From Dichetophora obliterata (Eukaryota; Arthropoda; Insecta; Diptera; Sciomyzidae), in contig OY986437.1 of the NCBI GenBank assembly GCA_963920525.1, positions 110,910,715-110,974,714 on the forward strand: DNA of 64,000 bases. The letters are read 5' to 3'. This document shows positions 11,913 through 24,287 of the stretch, piece after piece. Within the stretch, counting starts at the first letter, position 1, and the number at the start of each line of letters is the position of its first letter. The notes under the pieces were generated by a model, which saw only the letters and a program-made list of their open reading frames with translations, did not search any database and was not told where the DNA came from. Position numbers and translations under genes: made by a program.

Positions 11913-12158
11913 ATGCCAATGGTTTTAGGTGTAGATTTTAATTCTGAATTTAGGCAGGATGTTCACAGGCATTTAAACAATGTATTTTTGATAAATAAAA
12001 TGATAAGCAATCCAAATATTTGTACAATACGATTAAAGACAACTATTGGTGGAGTATTTTCTGGTTATATAGATGACATAATATCTATAATAAACGTTTG
12101 TTTTTTTAGATATCAAAAACCAATAAATTCATTCATGAATTTCCACAATAATAATTGA
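11913..12158 (+). pseudogene. Fragment resembling the end of an endonuclease (EEP-type) domain of a mobile element
   Basis: This 81-codon open frame reads MPMVLGVDFNSEF near its start, resembling the G-D-F-N block of exonuclease-endonuclease-phosphatase (EEP) domains. Further on come TTIGGVFSGYID (compare the usual T-x-IDLVF segment) and FFRYQKPI near the end, where the family has SDHxPI. Stops upstream in frame and the short length show it is a detached piece. EEP domains occur in LINEs and are attached to some other mobile elements, so the source cannot be fixed. The catalytic residues are degenerate, so no activity is expected. The identification is tentative. Confidence 0.4.
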
Positions 12159-12560
12159 AAAGATTTACAAAAATAATTAAAAACTATTGTAACATATTAT
12201 TTTTTTTAATTAACTTTATATTTAAAATTTTTTAATATAAACATTTTTTATATAAAAAACCATTAAATTATCAAATTTATGAAACTGCGAAAAAGCTTCG
12301 TTTCTCTCGTGTGTCCAACGACGCATCTGTTTTTGATTTTTTTTTTATATTTGCTTACAAACGCTAATGTATTGGAGGAATGATTTTTTTCAGTGTGTAT
12401 TTATAGCATATCTTTTCCCGCCAGCAATTTAAGGAAGATACTTTTCTGAAGGGATTCCAACCAAAATTAGAGATTCTAAGACACAATTGAAAACGTATTA
12501 AAACGTAGAGGTAATGTTTGTTTTGATAAATATAAATGAGATTTTACATAAATGTCTTAA
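12159..12560. other. Non-coding stretch
   Basis: AT-rich sequence between the endonuclease-like fragment and the next MITE; nothing recognised. Confidence 0.45.
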
Positions 12561-13416
12561 GGTGACCTTAACTTTCTAAATCGGAGAGAAATCGTTTTTT
12601 CTCGATAAAAATGTTCTATAACATCATAAAAATACTCTTCTTAGAACGTTTTGTGAAATTCGGCCTTGAAAAAAGTTATACTAAAATTTTTGTAACGGTA
12701 TACGCGTTTGAATAAAAACGAATTTTTGAGCGCCGAGTAACATCTGTCTCTAGTTTGCTTTTGTATAATCTGTATATGTGTGTTTATGATATTTATATGT
12801 ATCATAAAGCACAACAGTTATTTCTTGTGATTCTTTTAATAAACTTTATTTCGTTTTTTAAGTAGTAAAAAAACTTTAAACACGTTTTTCTCAAATCTAT
12901 GGTTTTGGAACTCATCCATAAAAAATCTCGAGATCTACTCGATGGATTTTAAAAAACCAAAGTGCATACTGTTTTTGTTAAAAATTGACTCCGACTGAAC
13001 TTCTAAAAGCATGCACTTTGAGTATTTTTTTTGCAGAGACGCAATTTTTTTTTAAACGGAGAAATAAAAACGAAAATTTTCGAAAATATTAAAAAAAACA
13101 TTAAAATAATCAAAAAAGTTGTAATTTTTTAGGTTCAGTCAGTGCCCAGGCCTTTGATGAAGCGATCCCATTTTGAAGTTTTTCTTTATCATTTTCAGTT
13201 TTTCCAGAAAATCATGGATGACCTAGAAATCAGCTTTTATAAGACGCCCTCTTGTGATGCCAGGAGGAGCCAAAAGTGGCAAAAACTTATTTTTTTTAAA
13301 TATTTGATACTTGCTTTAAAATGTACAGAAAAGTTTTTTTGAATATATATAATATTTTTTTCACAATTTAAATTTAAAAACCTTAATTTTTGTACGCTTA
13401 AAAAAGTGAAGATCAC
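12561..13416. mobile_element. MITE with GGTGACC/GGTCATC-type ends and TTAA flanks
   Basis: The left end TTAAGGTGACCTTAACTTT (from 12557) is matched in inverse by AAGTGAAGATCACCTTAA at the right (to 13420). TTAA stands on both sides, which would fit a piggyBac-type target, although TTAAGG/CCTTAA may simply be part of the inverted repeat. The interior is non-coding; the small ORFs 13142-13342 and 13237-13446 are not supported. An inner block with AAACTTTAAACACGTTTTTC recurs inverted at 46640-46870. Confidence 0.55.
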
Positions 13417-13420
13417 CTTA

Positions 13421-15900
13421 ATAAATGATGATTGAAAAAGAAACATCTACTTTCAGTAAAGAAAAACTTTAAACAATTTTATTGCACACAACTGTTCATC
13501 ACAACCTTTTTACTATCTCGATTTTTCTTGTCTGACAACGTTTTGGTAACCAGCTGTCTGGCTTATCTAGCAACGGGTATTATTTGAGCCAATGATAAAA
13601 GTTTTATATTTATGACCTTTAGTTGAGTATGACTGCCAAATGCGTTGCAAGTTTTAAACAAAAAAGCTGAAAAATCCATGCTCAACACTACAACTACAAG
13701 TACAAATGCGCCAAGCATAAGAAAATGCATTTTGCAAGTAGCAAGTAAGCGAATTCAGACGCGCATCTTCATTCGATAGTTTTGTCGACATGTGTTTTTT
13801 TTTTATTTTGTGTTTTGCTGCTTTGTGTAAAAAGCCGTTAGGGAGCTGTGTTATTTTTTTCTCCTTGCCATCATGGCTTTTTGTAATTAGTTAAGCTGCT
13901 GTTGACTATAAAAATACGGTGGTAAGTTGATGGTTGGCGGACAAGCTGAGCCAAGCTGCAATGTTAGTGGAACAAAAAACGATGAAGAGAAGTTATTTTA
14001 TTTTCCTACAACTTTGAGGAAAATAAAGTTCAAAGGTGACAAAATTTGTAGAGATTATATAAATTAAAATAATTTGAAGTTGATGAAAGTGAAGAGTAGA
14101 AGATAGCGCGATATGGGAACAATGTGTGGTAGCTTCTGCTTGTTCTCGTTGGTGCAACTTTACTTTACTGTTATAGCTTCTTGTTGTTGTTGTTGTTGTT
14201 GTTATTTTTGTTGTTAACTGAACTCAGTTACAAGCCTGCAATATACATAATAACACTTTACTTTGCGTGTGTGTAGAGAAGTTTTAAATTAATTGTAAAA
14301 GCAAAACGAAAGACTTAAGACACGAACTTGGTGCTTTAGGTTTTTGCTTCGGCATTTATTTGAGCAAAGAAAATTTTAAAATTAATAATGTACCTTTTTT
14401 TTATATTATATAATATGTTTTACTTTTGATTTGTGTACTCTTGGGTATGCATGTTGTTGTTCCATTGTTATTAAAGTACGCGTGTGCTGCCTAACATTTC
14501 TTTAAAACACTTGTCGAATGCAAATGAAAGTAAAAGTTTGCATGTTACTTGCTTGAAACGCTTGAAAACTATTGAAAACTCCTCAATATAGGCGTGCCTA
14601 AACTTATTTTTATAGCTTGTTTATGCTCGACTGGTGCTGCCGATAATTATTGATGGTGCGTAGCAATTGTAACAATTAATTATTTGGCGTAGTTGTATGT
14701 TGCATTGAATGCCTTTCAAGTTTTTTAACCTTTGTTAATTTTAAAAATGCGTCCAATATTAAAACATTAACACATCCTATTTTATCAGTAACACTAAATT
14801 GTATGACTTCTTCACTTTTTTATGCAATTAAAACAAAACAAAATTATCTCTATTATGTATAAAAACACCTCAATATTATTTAACATTTTATTAATATGAA
14901 CAAATTAAGACAAGTTTAGTTTATTTTTTTTAGCTTTTAACAATATTGTGCTTTGAGGTGCAATATTGTTAGCCAAAGCTGTTCAATCTTGGGTGAAAAC
15001 TGAAAACTCCTCTTATGACATAACTCTAGCAGAACTGGTTCACTAGCTAGATTCAGTTGATGTTTATTTGAATTTGAACACTCAAATATCACACATTTAT
15101 TTTTAACAACATCGCAAGAAATTCACCAAAAATCCTTTCATAAAATGTTTGTCTTACATAAAGTGTTAAATTTGCAAAAAAAAAAAAAATAATGAGTGAA
15201 TTGTTCAAAAACTACATTTCCTAGTGAACTACATAATATGCGTCTGCTAAACATGGTGATTAAGTCAATAAATGAACAATTTAGTTCATTGCTGCTTTCG
15301 GTATGATTTAAGCATTCAAACAAGTTTAACATTTTTGCATCCTATTTGTTTTAGTTTTTTTTATGCAATAACCATCGAGTTTAATTTTTTATGTCTATCA
15401 TGTACAAGAAAGAAAGCTAAATGCATACATTTGCAATTTGTAAGCTTTTTTTTCTTGCACTTTGCTACACTTTTGTTGTGTACGTGTTTTATGTGCTATG
15501 AATGCATCTGAGTAAAGAGCGTTTTAAGTAAAATTCGTTTCGGTGATATAAGCAACTTTTAATTAATGGGTCAAGTTATGACACATCCATAAAATGTATA
15601 GATTTAAGACATCGTCATTAATTTTTGACACTATCGTTTTGGCACTAACTGCATTTTTATACCTACATATACTCAAACGAACATTTTCGTTCGTGAAACA
15701 AATATGCAATAATACATTTATTTTGGAATGAAGAAATATATTGCTTGCCATGTAATTCAAAGTTAATAGTTGCTCAAAATTTGTAAACCATTGCTGAATA
15801 GATAAGAATGATATATAAACATTTCTAGATTAATTTGCAATCTGAGTGAAAATAAAAAAAAAAAAGAATAAGCGCTCCCGAGCTAATGTTGTTGGAAATA
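13421..15900. other. Non-coding stretch with simple repeats
   Basis: No gene is recognised. It contains a TTG microsatellite at about 14181-14205 and one copy of the recurrent AAAGACTTAAG motif at 14306-14329. The sequence looks like non-repetitive fly intergenic or intronic DNA with short homopolymers. Confidence 0.5.
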
Positions 15901-15954
15901 ATGAAAACACTGACTTGGATGTTTTTGCCTCAATGAAGGCAATTATCTTCGTTT

Positions 15955-16093
15955 GAACCGATAGTAAGTCAAGATGATATTATTGCTTATGTACAAAAAT
16001 ATGCTGCAGCTAACCCAATTGCTAAGATTATGCCATATGGCATCACTGAGTATGATCCCACAGAACTAACGGTATCACAGATCTGTATGTTTT
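15955..16093 (+). pseudogene. Exon-like coding fragment, unrecognised
   Basis: Starting at about 15955 one frame reads as clean protein of normal composition: EPIVSQDDIIAYVQ, then AAANPIAKIMPYGITEYD, then PTELTVSQI. It ends at a good splice donor (GTATGT, 16085-16090). Upstream, similar coding-like sequence (NVVGNNENTDLDVF) is in another frame, so at least one frameshift separates the parts. I do not recognise the family. It may be a remnant of a spliced transposase gene or a host exon copy. Confidence 0.35.
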
Positions 16094-16442
16094 TTTAAAA
16101 ATTAAATTAAATCGTTATGTAGAGAAAGGTTGAATGCGTCAATTTTGCCTTCTCTTTTGTCAGTTCGTTATCACATGTCGCCAAAACAGAAACTGAAAGT
16201 CACGTGTTTTTGTATAAAGTGAAAAAAGTCGCAAAATGGCTCATAAAAAAATGTAAGTATTATAAATCTTTCATTTCTTTAATTTTTTGAGTAAAAAGTA
16301 TATATGTTCTAAAAGTTCTTGAGCTGCAATTTTGTGTTTTTAATGAGTTAAATTTTTGGTCAAGTTTTTATATATGTATACATGATCCTATTTTTTTGAT
16401 GCTTTGGGCGTTACAAACACTGCACGTGTTTTCGTCCATGCG
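16094..16442. other. Non-coding stretch
   Basis: Sequence following the exon-like fragment; nothing recognised. Confidence 0.4.
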
Positions 16443-16444
16443 TA

Positions 16445-18807
16445 CACCGAAAAAAATGTGCGGAGTTAATCCAATTTTTTTCGTGTGTCAAAAGAGTTTT
16501 TAAGAAGTTAAAAACGTTTTGTAGCCGTAAAACGCAAAATGAATTGCATCAATATTTATTTTGTTAATATAAAACTTTTTTGCTCGATACAATTCATTTT
16601 CAAAGCTTGGAGTAAATTAAAAGCAGTTTCAAATTAACTCTGCATCTTCTCCGAAGATTTGTCCTTTTAACTCCATTAAAACTTATTGCAACCATCTATG
16701 AAGATCGTCTTTGTATTTTAAAGCTGAAACGGAGTTATGTTTAGCACGTTTATTCGTTTTACTTTGAATGAAGAGAAAGTACTCAAAATATTTTAACAAG
16801 CAAATCAAGTGTGCTGTAAGAATTAAATGTCGCATAATGATAAAAAGGGCCGTTTTTACTATTACGACTTATATATTTTCGTATATCTATATTGAAGTGA
16901 AACTTCTTATGCGGTTATTTGATATAGAGGGTAAAATTTTTCGAGACTCGTCACGAAAATTTTTTAAGCTCGTCACGAAACATTGTGTACACAAGCAATG
17001 GCAGTTTTTTTGTGTTTTTTTGTATGGGGACCCCCAGAAGGGTGGCAGATAGAGTGTAGGTGTTTTTAGAAGAAATGTTAAATAAGAAAAAATAATAGGA
17101 TCAGCCCATGCATTTGACCTCCTTAGGGGTTATCGATTTTTTGATATGAACTATAATAGACAATTTCTTTTATTTTTTGTGTTTTTGGTATCGGGTAGGG
17201 TGGTAGATAGAGTGCTGGAGTGCTTAGAAGAAATGTTCAATGAAAAATTAGTAGGATCAGATCATGCATTATCCCTCTAAGGGTCATAGATTTTTTGCTA
17301 TTAATTATAATAAACATTGATTCATATTGTGGTTTTTGTATCGGGATCCCCAGAAGAGTGGCAGATAGAGAAAAGGTGAGTTCAAAAGAAGTGTTAAGGG
17401 GGAAAATTAATAGGACCAGCTCATATATTTGATGCCCCTAGGGGTTATAGATTTTTTTTTATGAATTATAAAAGTCATTTTTTATAGATGCATTTTTATA
17501 AAAAACATTATAAAAGTCATAGATGCATTTTTTCGCGTTTTATCGTAAATATCAAATCACGGACATATTTTGCATACATTACTAATCGAAGCACCAACCA
17601 ATGACAGTGAAAATATTAAATAAACAGAATATTTTTTATGCAAATATTTTTGTGTTGTATTTCTTTTGAGATGCTATCTCTTTCTTTCTCTCTGTTTTTT
17701 TTTTTACAAAAATCTATCTTATTCTTTATTTTAAGAAGCTTACCTTCTATACTGTAAACACACTATACTGTAATTTTTTAACCTGCGATGTATTTTTTAT
17801 AGAAAATTTTGGGAAACAACAATTTTATTAAATTTGGGTATACAACTGTTCCTTAAATAAAAGTCAAGATACATACATTTTTTTCAGAGGAATTTAAGAG
17901 TTTTTGGAACATACTAAAGTCGCATATGTACCATATTTTATTAACGAAACTACATTATACACTAATAAACATATTTTAAATGTATGTTTCACGACATTTA
18001 GGCAACCCTGCTATCGGAAGTAAGCATATTAAATTATATGCCATGTCCATTTTTGCAATAGTATAGGAACACAACTAACTCATCTCTAAAAAAACTTTCA
18101 TAAACCTAGCATTCACCCTGTTGTTTAATCCTTACAACATTTTGATAAATGCTTAAAAAATATCTTTCTCCTCAATCAACGAACAAAACTACAGAAAATC
18201 AATGCAAAAATTTATCCCTTTTTTCAAATATGTTAAATACAAAAATTCCTTTTTTTAAAAACTCCCCTTGAAATCAACCTTTGAAACACATTTTGAGAGT
18301 TGCGCTCAATTTAAGCTCAAAAGTAAAAAAAAAGTTTTGTTTTATAAGAAATGATAGAGATTCAAAATTGCCAAATCGTGGATAAGCTGCTCTGTGAATA
18401 TGGAGAAGAGATTCTATTTTCGGCATTAACCATGTCTTTAATTTCCTTTGTATTCAATTGAAATAAGAAATAAATAAAAATAATTAAACACAAAAGAAAT
18501 TACGGGTTCTTTATTTGACTCTTTTGTGGGTGAGTTTGTTTATTTTTAAAGCTTCATGCTACATTTAAATGAGTTGATTCTAGTTTTTTTTTGTAGTGAA
18601 CTCAAAATTAAAAAATGCTCAATTTATCAATCTTAAAACAACTCAAAACGGAGTCAGTACGACTTCTCAAACAAATTCTATTTTCGAAGTAAATTAACAC
18701 ACAAATAGAGTTAAATATAGTTTTTTCAGCTTTGGCAAAATATCATGCACGAAAAGAGTTAAATTGACCCCGAATTTGACTATATTTACTCCGTTTTTTT
18801 TTGTGTG
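16445..18807. mobile_element. Possible TIR-bounded element (CAC...AAAAA...CGGAGT ends, TA flanks)
   Basis: The left end reads TA then CACCGAAAAAAATGTGCGGA (16443 onward). The right end, inverted, reads TA then CACACAAAAAAAAACGGAGT (to 18807). The similarity of both ends and the TA on each side suggest one element of about 2.4 kb. The interior has no recognisable transposase and includes a 158-bp tandem array. It may instead be two unrelated MITE ends, so the call is tentative. Confidence 0.4.
16990..17490. repeat. 158-bp tandem repeat, 3 copies
   Basis: The landmark GTGGCAGATAGAG or GTGGTAGATAGAG starts at 17042, 17200 and 17358, exactly 158 bp apart. Each unit also shares AGAAATGTTAAATAAG-like, AATAGGATCAG and AGGGGTTATAGATTTTTT-like blocks in the same order. 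Divergence between units is appreciable, so the array is not recent. The flanking ORF 16768-17052 is a product of this repeat and is not a gene. Confidence 0.85.
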
Positions 18808-18904
18808 TAGCGTGATTTTTCAAGAGAATACATTATTCAGCATTTTTTGTGCTTTATGTAACAATTTTTTGTGGTGCACAAAATCGCAATTGTATCTGCA
18901 AAAA

Positions 18905-19077
18905 AGTTGTTACTTTTAACATATACCGATGCCAATTCTTTTATTTCAACCGATGCCGATACAAACCCGATGCCGATATAAAACCGATTCCAATTACATA
19001 ATTTTTAATCGATGCCGATGCTCGAATTTTCTGTCGATACCAGCCGATGCCGATGACGATTAATTAGTCAAGCACTA
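18905..19077. repeat. Cluster of CCGATGCCGAT subterminal repeats with a hAT-like end
   Basis: About seven variants of CCGATGCCGAT occur in 130 bp, followed at the right by GATTAATTAGTCAAGCACTA. In inverse this gives TAGTGCTTGACTAATTAATC, a terminus style seen in hAT transposons, whose subterminal regions often carry such repeats. No matching second end was found. Confidence 0.45.
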
Positions 19078-21250
19078 TTAAAGCCTCAAGGAGCATCTTT
19101 GTTAAGGTGAATCTGCATCCAAATTGCGTCATTTTAAGCTTTGGCGGATGTATACAAAGTTGAACAAGGGCAGTATTATTATAAATTAAGTGAACAAATG
19201 TATGTGTCTTTATTTTCCCTATGATTTTGTCTTTACAAATAATAATAAATAATAAAATAAAAACATAAAAATAATTTTGTGTTTTTATACTACGATATCG
19301 ATAGCTACATAGTTGCGTGCTAAATGTCAGGGTCACGCAGTTTTTCCATACTTAGCATAATGCAAACAATGGGAAAACATTTTATTTAACAGAAACAAAT
19401 TGTTGGCAAAACTTCGTATTTGATTACAAAGCTTAACGCTACTTCTTTAATTAGAGTTACGAACAATTTTGCACACAATTAAAATATTTTCATAAATAAA
19501 GAAACCAACCGTTGCAACGTATAATTTTCTTAAAAAATATCAAGGCGATGCGTTAACAATGTAATTTTAATGACCTTGTTAGCGAAACGATGCATGAACA
19601 AAATGCACACTTTTCTACGCATGATTTTAATTGTACACCAAGTTAATAGTTTTAATGATGGGATTTTGAGCATATTTTATGGCATCGCAGCCAATAATAA
19701 TGTTGTGAATTATTGCTAATGTGCACAAATTAAGACTTTAATAATGAGCCAACGTTGCATGATCGATCGTTGCCGTTACCTCGTTACTTTGACCACATTT
19801 TTATATTTTCCATATATTTTCTTAATTCTCTTAAAATAAAAGAGTAAAAAAACTCAGATTTTAAACTTTTATATTAAACTAGATGACCTGGCAGACGTTG
19901 TTGTGTATCTTTATGTTTTCCCCAAATATGGGTAAAGGTTCTTATGTTATCCCGAGAAACAATTTCATATTTTGTGTCTATAAAGTATCTGATATATGTC
20001 TGGTGCCCCCACTACACAAATATCCGACCCGAATGTAGTTCTGGAACACCTTGGGCAGGCACAATGTACGAACGAAGACCGATTCGGGCACTTGTCAGTT
20101 TATTGTGTCCGAATATAGTCGCTCGTGTTTGAACACTTTATTGACAAATACAGACTTACTACGGTACTATTTCAGGTGCCTTTTAAGGTACTTATTGGGT
20201 ATGTTTCGGGTACATTATAGCTCAGACTCAGGCCAGTTTCGATACATATCAGCTACTTTATTGACCCTTATTGGTCCTGTTCGATGAGGCTCGTTTGCAT
20301 TCGGTTTAATATCAATGTGCGATTAATTTAATTTCATAAACTTCGCAGATTTTAGATACTACTCGTATCTTTTAAAAATAAAATTGAGTCTGATATTCTG
20401 GACTTTTGTGCCTGTGTAGTTTGGTACGGACACAAATTGTTTTTCGGGTATATTGTCTAAATATGAAATAACTTGACAACAGTGCCACCTAGCGGATCGT
20501 AACATACCTAGGAAACATTGTCTCGACAAAACAAATGTATTCTACACACATGACTTCAATCGGACAAATAGTTTACATTTAAATTTAATATTATAAAACA
20601 TATAAAGACATAAAACTTATATACATAGAAACCACTAACTTTTACATAAATATCTTAACCTCAGCACCACCAATCGGGTCCAAGTTTTGCCAAAGATTTT
20701 CTTTTTGTTTAGGAATTACATAATGTGAATTTGAGCCAAATAGGCTTATGAATAAGAATTTTAAAAAATGCGACCCCAGGACCACACAGTGGGGCATCCC
20801 ATACAAGTTAGACGGAAAAAATTATTTTATGATTTTAAACACGATAGCGAATGCAAAAACAAGTAAATAGATTTATAAAAGTTGGGGTCTATTTTGACCC
20901 CCTGGGGAGATATGGGCTATTTTAAGTTTTCCGGAAGTTGTTTCACGTAACCCGCTTCTACAGCTATAATTTTTTATGTAGATCTTTTTGCAAAGGCGTT
21001 TTAGAAAGATAAGCTTATAACCTTTTTAACGATATGCAACACTAGTAAAAATTTGTGTTACAAACAAGAGTTTTTGGAGGTCAAATCAGAAAATTTTTGA
21101 AAAAATACTAGATTTTTAAGTTAAAGGCTAATTTTGTCAAAATAATACTCTGTAAACCTGTCCTTTTTATTTGAAATTACGAATCATTAAATAATGATAT
21201 TACTTTTCTTTACTTTATTCCAAGTCTTGGTTAAAAAATTAGCAAATATA
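19078..21250. other. Non-coding stretch with probable repeat fragments
   Basis: No gene is supported; ORFs 19944-20132 and 20051-20287 lie in a locally GC-richer segment (about 19980-20290). The segments beginning ACTAGATGACCTGGCAGACG (19878) and containing GTGCCACCTAGCGGATCG (about 20480) read like pieces of dispersed fly repeats, which I cannot name. The rest is AT-rich and unremarkable. Confidence 0.4.
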
Positions 21251-21252
21251 TA

Positions 21253-22876
21253 CAGTGACTTCAACAATTGACCAAGTGGCTAATTACTCTGTATTTAAAT
21301 ACTAACAACAACAAAACTACTACTTTGATCTTGATCGTCAAGCACTTTCTTTTTCGCTATTGTATTTTTCAAAATGTGTTTGTTGGGAGAGCCAATCTAG
21401 GAAACCATTTTTTCCAGTTTTCCAGAAACCAGTTTTTTTTTGTTTATTTAATACATACTATATTTTTAAAAAAAATTGTAATTAATATTTTGTATATCCA
21501 CCATTGCTGGCTAGAACAGCCTCAATCTTTCGTGGCATACTTTCCACCAGGTTCTGGCACAAACTGGGCGGTGTCACTCCCCAAGCTTCCACGACATTGC
21601 TCCACAATTCATTCAAAGAGCTTGGAACCCCCACTACACTCCTTTTCAGCTCAACCCAGAGGTGCTCAATCGGATTGAGATCAGATGACTGGGGTGGCCA
21701 GGTCAGCACTTTATATACACTTTCGCTAAGCCATTTTTGAGTTATTTTGGCGGTGTGCTTGGGATCATTGTCATGTTTAAACACAGCATCTGAGATCTCT
21801 GCATTAAATCTTTGACAGGTAGCAGGAAGATTTTTGGATAAAATGTCGACATAATAGTTGGCAGTCTTCTTGCCAACTATTCGCTGTACGGTGCCAACTA
21901 ACCTTGCCATCATACATCCTCACACCATAACATTACCGCCACCAAATTTCAAGGTGGGCTTAACGTGCCGTGCCTCTAAAGCGCTTCCTGGTTTTCGCCA
22001 AGTCCACTCCCTTCCATCTGAACCTATCCAAATTATTTTGTTTCGTCCGAAATTATAACCTTCTTCCAGTCCTCCACCGACCAATTTGAGTAGGCTCGAC
22101 CGAAATCCAAACGCAGCATTTGATGGCGTTTTGTAAGCAGAGGCTTCTTGACCTTGGCTCGGCCTCGCAAACCGGCAGAACGCAATGAATTTCTAGTTTG
22201 TCTAATTTCTAGTCTGTCTCCACAGGCAGCTTTAAATTATCATATTGAATTAAATTTTTATGAATTTGCCCTGCGGTCTCTACTATCTGCTGGCGGAGGT
22301 CTCGGCTAATCCGCCGCTCTCGTTCAGTGCTCAAGATTTTTTTTTCGTCCACTTGGACAAATTGGTGGCGGAGGGACCATTTTTTTCGTAGCTTTATCAC
22401 AACGCTTTTGCTGACGTCGAGTTTCGCTGCTATTGCACGACAGCTTTTATCTTCCACCAAAAGCTGGTGAAAGCGCTCCACAACATCCTTCGGCAACGGG
22501 CGAACCATTTCTCGTCTTTAAAAGTTATAAAAAATTTATAAGAAATAAATAAAATATGTTGAGATCTTACTTACAAGTTTTAAATTATTCACAATACAAA
22601 AAATGTTTTTAATAATTTTTAGCTTGCTTGCTTCTAACTGCATGCAATGATGTGAAACAATTAAACACAAAAAATTTACCGCATGTACTTTTTTCACTTA
22701 TATGAGAAGAAAAAGATAACGGTTTCCTAGATTGCTCTCCCAATATATTAATGTTAAAGTGATTACAATAACAAAAAAAAAAAGTGCTCGACGATCAAGA
22801 TTGGATTAGTAGTTTTGTTGTTGTAAGCATTTGAGTACTGAGTAATTCAACACGTGGTCAATTGTTTGAGTTATTG
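21253..22876 (-). mobile_element. Tc1-like DNA transposon with 155-bp terminal inverted repeats
   Basis: The element is bounded by TA on both sides (21251-21252 and 22877-22878). Its left arm 21253-21407 is matched by the inverted right arm 22720-22876. Both include ACAACAACAAAACTACTA, a TCTTGATCGTC block and GGGAGAGC...AATCTAGGAAACC. The outermost bases are CAGTGACTTCAAC (left) and CAATAACTCAAAC (right, inverted). A degenerate transposase gene lies between the arms on the minus strand. The total of 1.62 kb is the usual size for Tc1 relatives. Confidence 0.88.
21482..22508 (-). pseudogene. Tc1-like DD34E transposase, disrupted
   Basis: The gene encoded a cut-and-paste transposase that binds the flanking inverted repeats and inserts at TA. 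The start is ATG at 22508, followed by a helix-turn-helix region (KSCRAIAAKLDVSKSVVIKL) within the first 50 residues. The catalytic triad is still legible in pieces: ISDETK, HDNDPKHT, and NPIEHLW exactly 34 residues after the second aspartate, giving DD34E. The C-terminus GGYTKY at 21482 is typical. It is broken three times: a short local duplication near 22200 (ACTAGAAATT occurs twice), a one-base loss just after ISDETK near 22043, and TGA in place of the tryptophan before GCMM near 21922. No activity is expected. Family assignment is firm. Confidence 0.88.
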
Positions 22877-22961
22877 TATGCAGCTACATTTCAACCTAAC
22901 CTTGATTTTAAAGATATACAAAGCAATTATAATAATTAGATTTTTATTTTTATTTTAGAGC

Positions 22962-23700
22962 TTTTTTTATTAATCCGATGATTTTGAGTCGTAGTTTGAA
23001 GATATATCAGTAGATGAACTGTTTTTTCCATGTATATTTTCTTGCTGCATAAGAAATTTTTGCATCTCTGTAGTTATTGAATTATGTTTTCTTAAGGGCT
23101 TTTTGCGGTGTGAGTTTATTAGAGAATCTGAAGAAATCAACAACATATTTAAAAGATCTCTGTTTGTAAAAACCCTTGATGAACTTCGCGTATTGGTCAT
23201 ACAAAAACGTCTGCAATCTTTATTACAGGCTCCCTGAGCCCCCTCTGACAGTTGGCCAATAGGTCAATGATTTTTGCGCTCTCCCTCTTTTGAAACAAGC
23301 AGGGTGCTTCTCTAGAATATTATCATGATACTCCTCTAAGATTATAATTATATCAGGCAGTTGAAACCAATTTTGACAATGTTTTATAATCCTGAAACAA
23401 ACATACATCGCAGTGGATCATAAAAAAAATGAAAATTAGTATGTTAAAAATAAAAGCAATACCTATTCTTAAAACTTCCAGCTTTATAAAATTTATGATT
23501 AAAACTTGAGAGATACTATGAAACTCTTCTTTTTAAAATATTGACCATGCCAATATCTTCTACAGAATTATTTGTTTTTCTGCAAATATGCTGCACTAAT
23601 TTATCTAGTATTTCACTTTTAGGAACAGCGGAACACACTCTAAATGAGTTCTTTGAACCACTTTTTTGCATTCCGTTTCAGTTAAGCTGTAATTAAAAAG
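22962..23700 (-). pseudogene. Unrecognised spliced gene remnant
   Basis: Three coding-like blocks lie on the minus strand. The first (about 23690-23477) reads VCSAVPKSEILDKLVQHI, a KRRVS-stop-YLSSFNHKF segment and GSFKN. An intron of about 80 bp follows, with donor GGTATTGC and acceptor TTTGTTTCAG, and splicing keeps the frame. The second block reads HCQNWFQLPDIIIILEEYHD and ends RGGSGSL-stop. After a one-base frame change the third block reads ACNKDCRRFCMTNTRSSSRV and a serine-rich tail to the stop at about 22970. The stop and frameshift mean it is decayed. I do not recognise the family. Good splice signals suggest a cellular gene copy or an intron-bearing transposase. Confidence 0.42.
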
Positions 23701-24287
23701 CACTTAAAAAATTTAATTTATTTCAAAACTAAAGTAACTCTTTTACCTCAACAGAAGAAATAATCACAAATTGAATTGTGTCAATAAGCAAAAAATTTAA
23801 TAAAAAAAAACAATTTAGTGAACAACTAGTTTGTGAAAATTGTAAACATCTTTAATCCCATGCTGCTCAATGCATTTCTATAAGAAAAAGCAACAACAGA
23901 ACAACAACTCTAATAGTAATACTATACATGTTTTAACAAAAATAATGAATAACAAAATATAAAGATGAATTTCACTAAAATAATGAATAATTATTCTAGA
24001 GAAATAATGAAATATAAGATGAAGAATAATAGTGTGGTACCTGTATAAATACATAACAAACAACATAAAACCTTGACACAAAATAAAGGGTTAGAGTCGC
24101 GAATCCCTTGAAAAACTGAAATGAAGATAAATCTAAAACTTCTAATATATTAAGTTAATATTAAAATACAAACTTAAAGAAAATTTAAAACTGGAAGTAG
24201 TCGAAGCCAGGCACTTGGTCAAATTTCAGCAGGAATAAGACAAAAATTACCGTTCTTAGTAAAAAATATTTTTTGATGAACAAACAA
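23701..24287. other. Non-coding stretch
   Basis: AT-rich sequence, including repeated AATAATGAATAA-type strings near 23940-24010. The short minus-strand ORF at 23878-24081 is low complexity. Nothing else is recognised. Confidence 0.45.

Noticed and set aside
16768..17052. 94-codon open frame
   Set aside because: It runs into the 158-bp tandem repeat and has no domain or codon signal.
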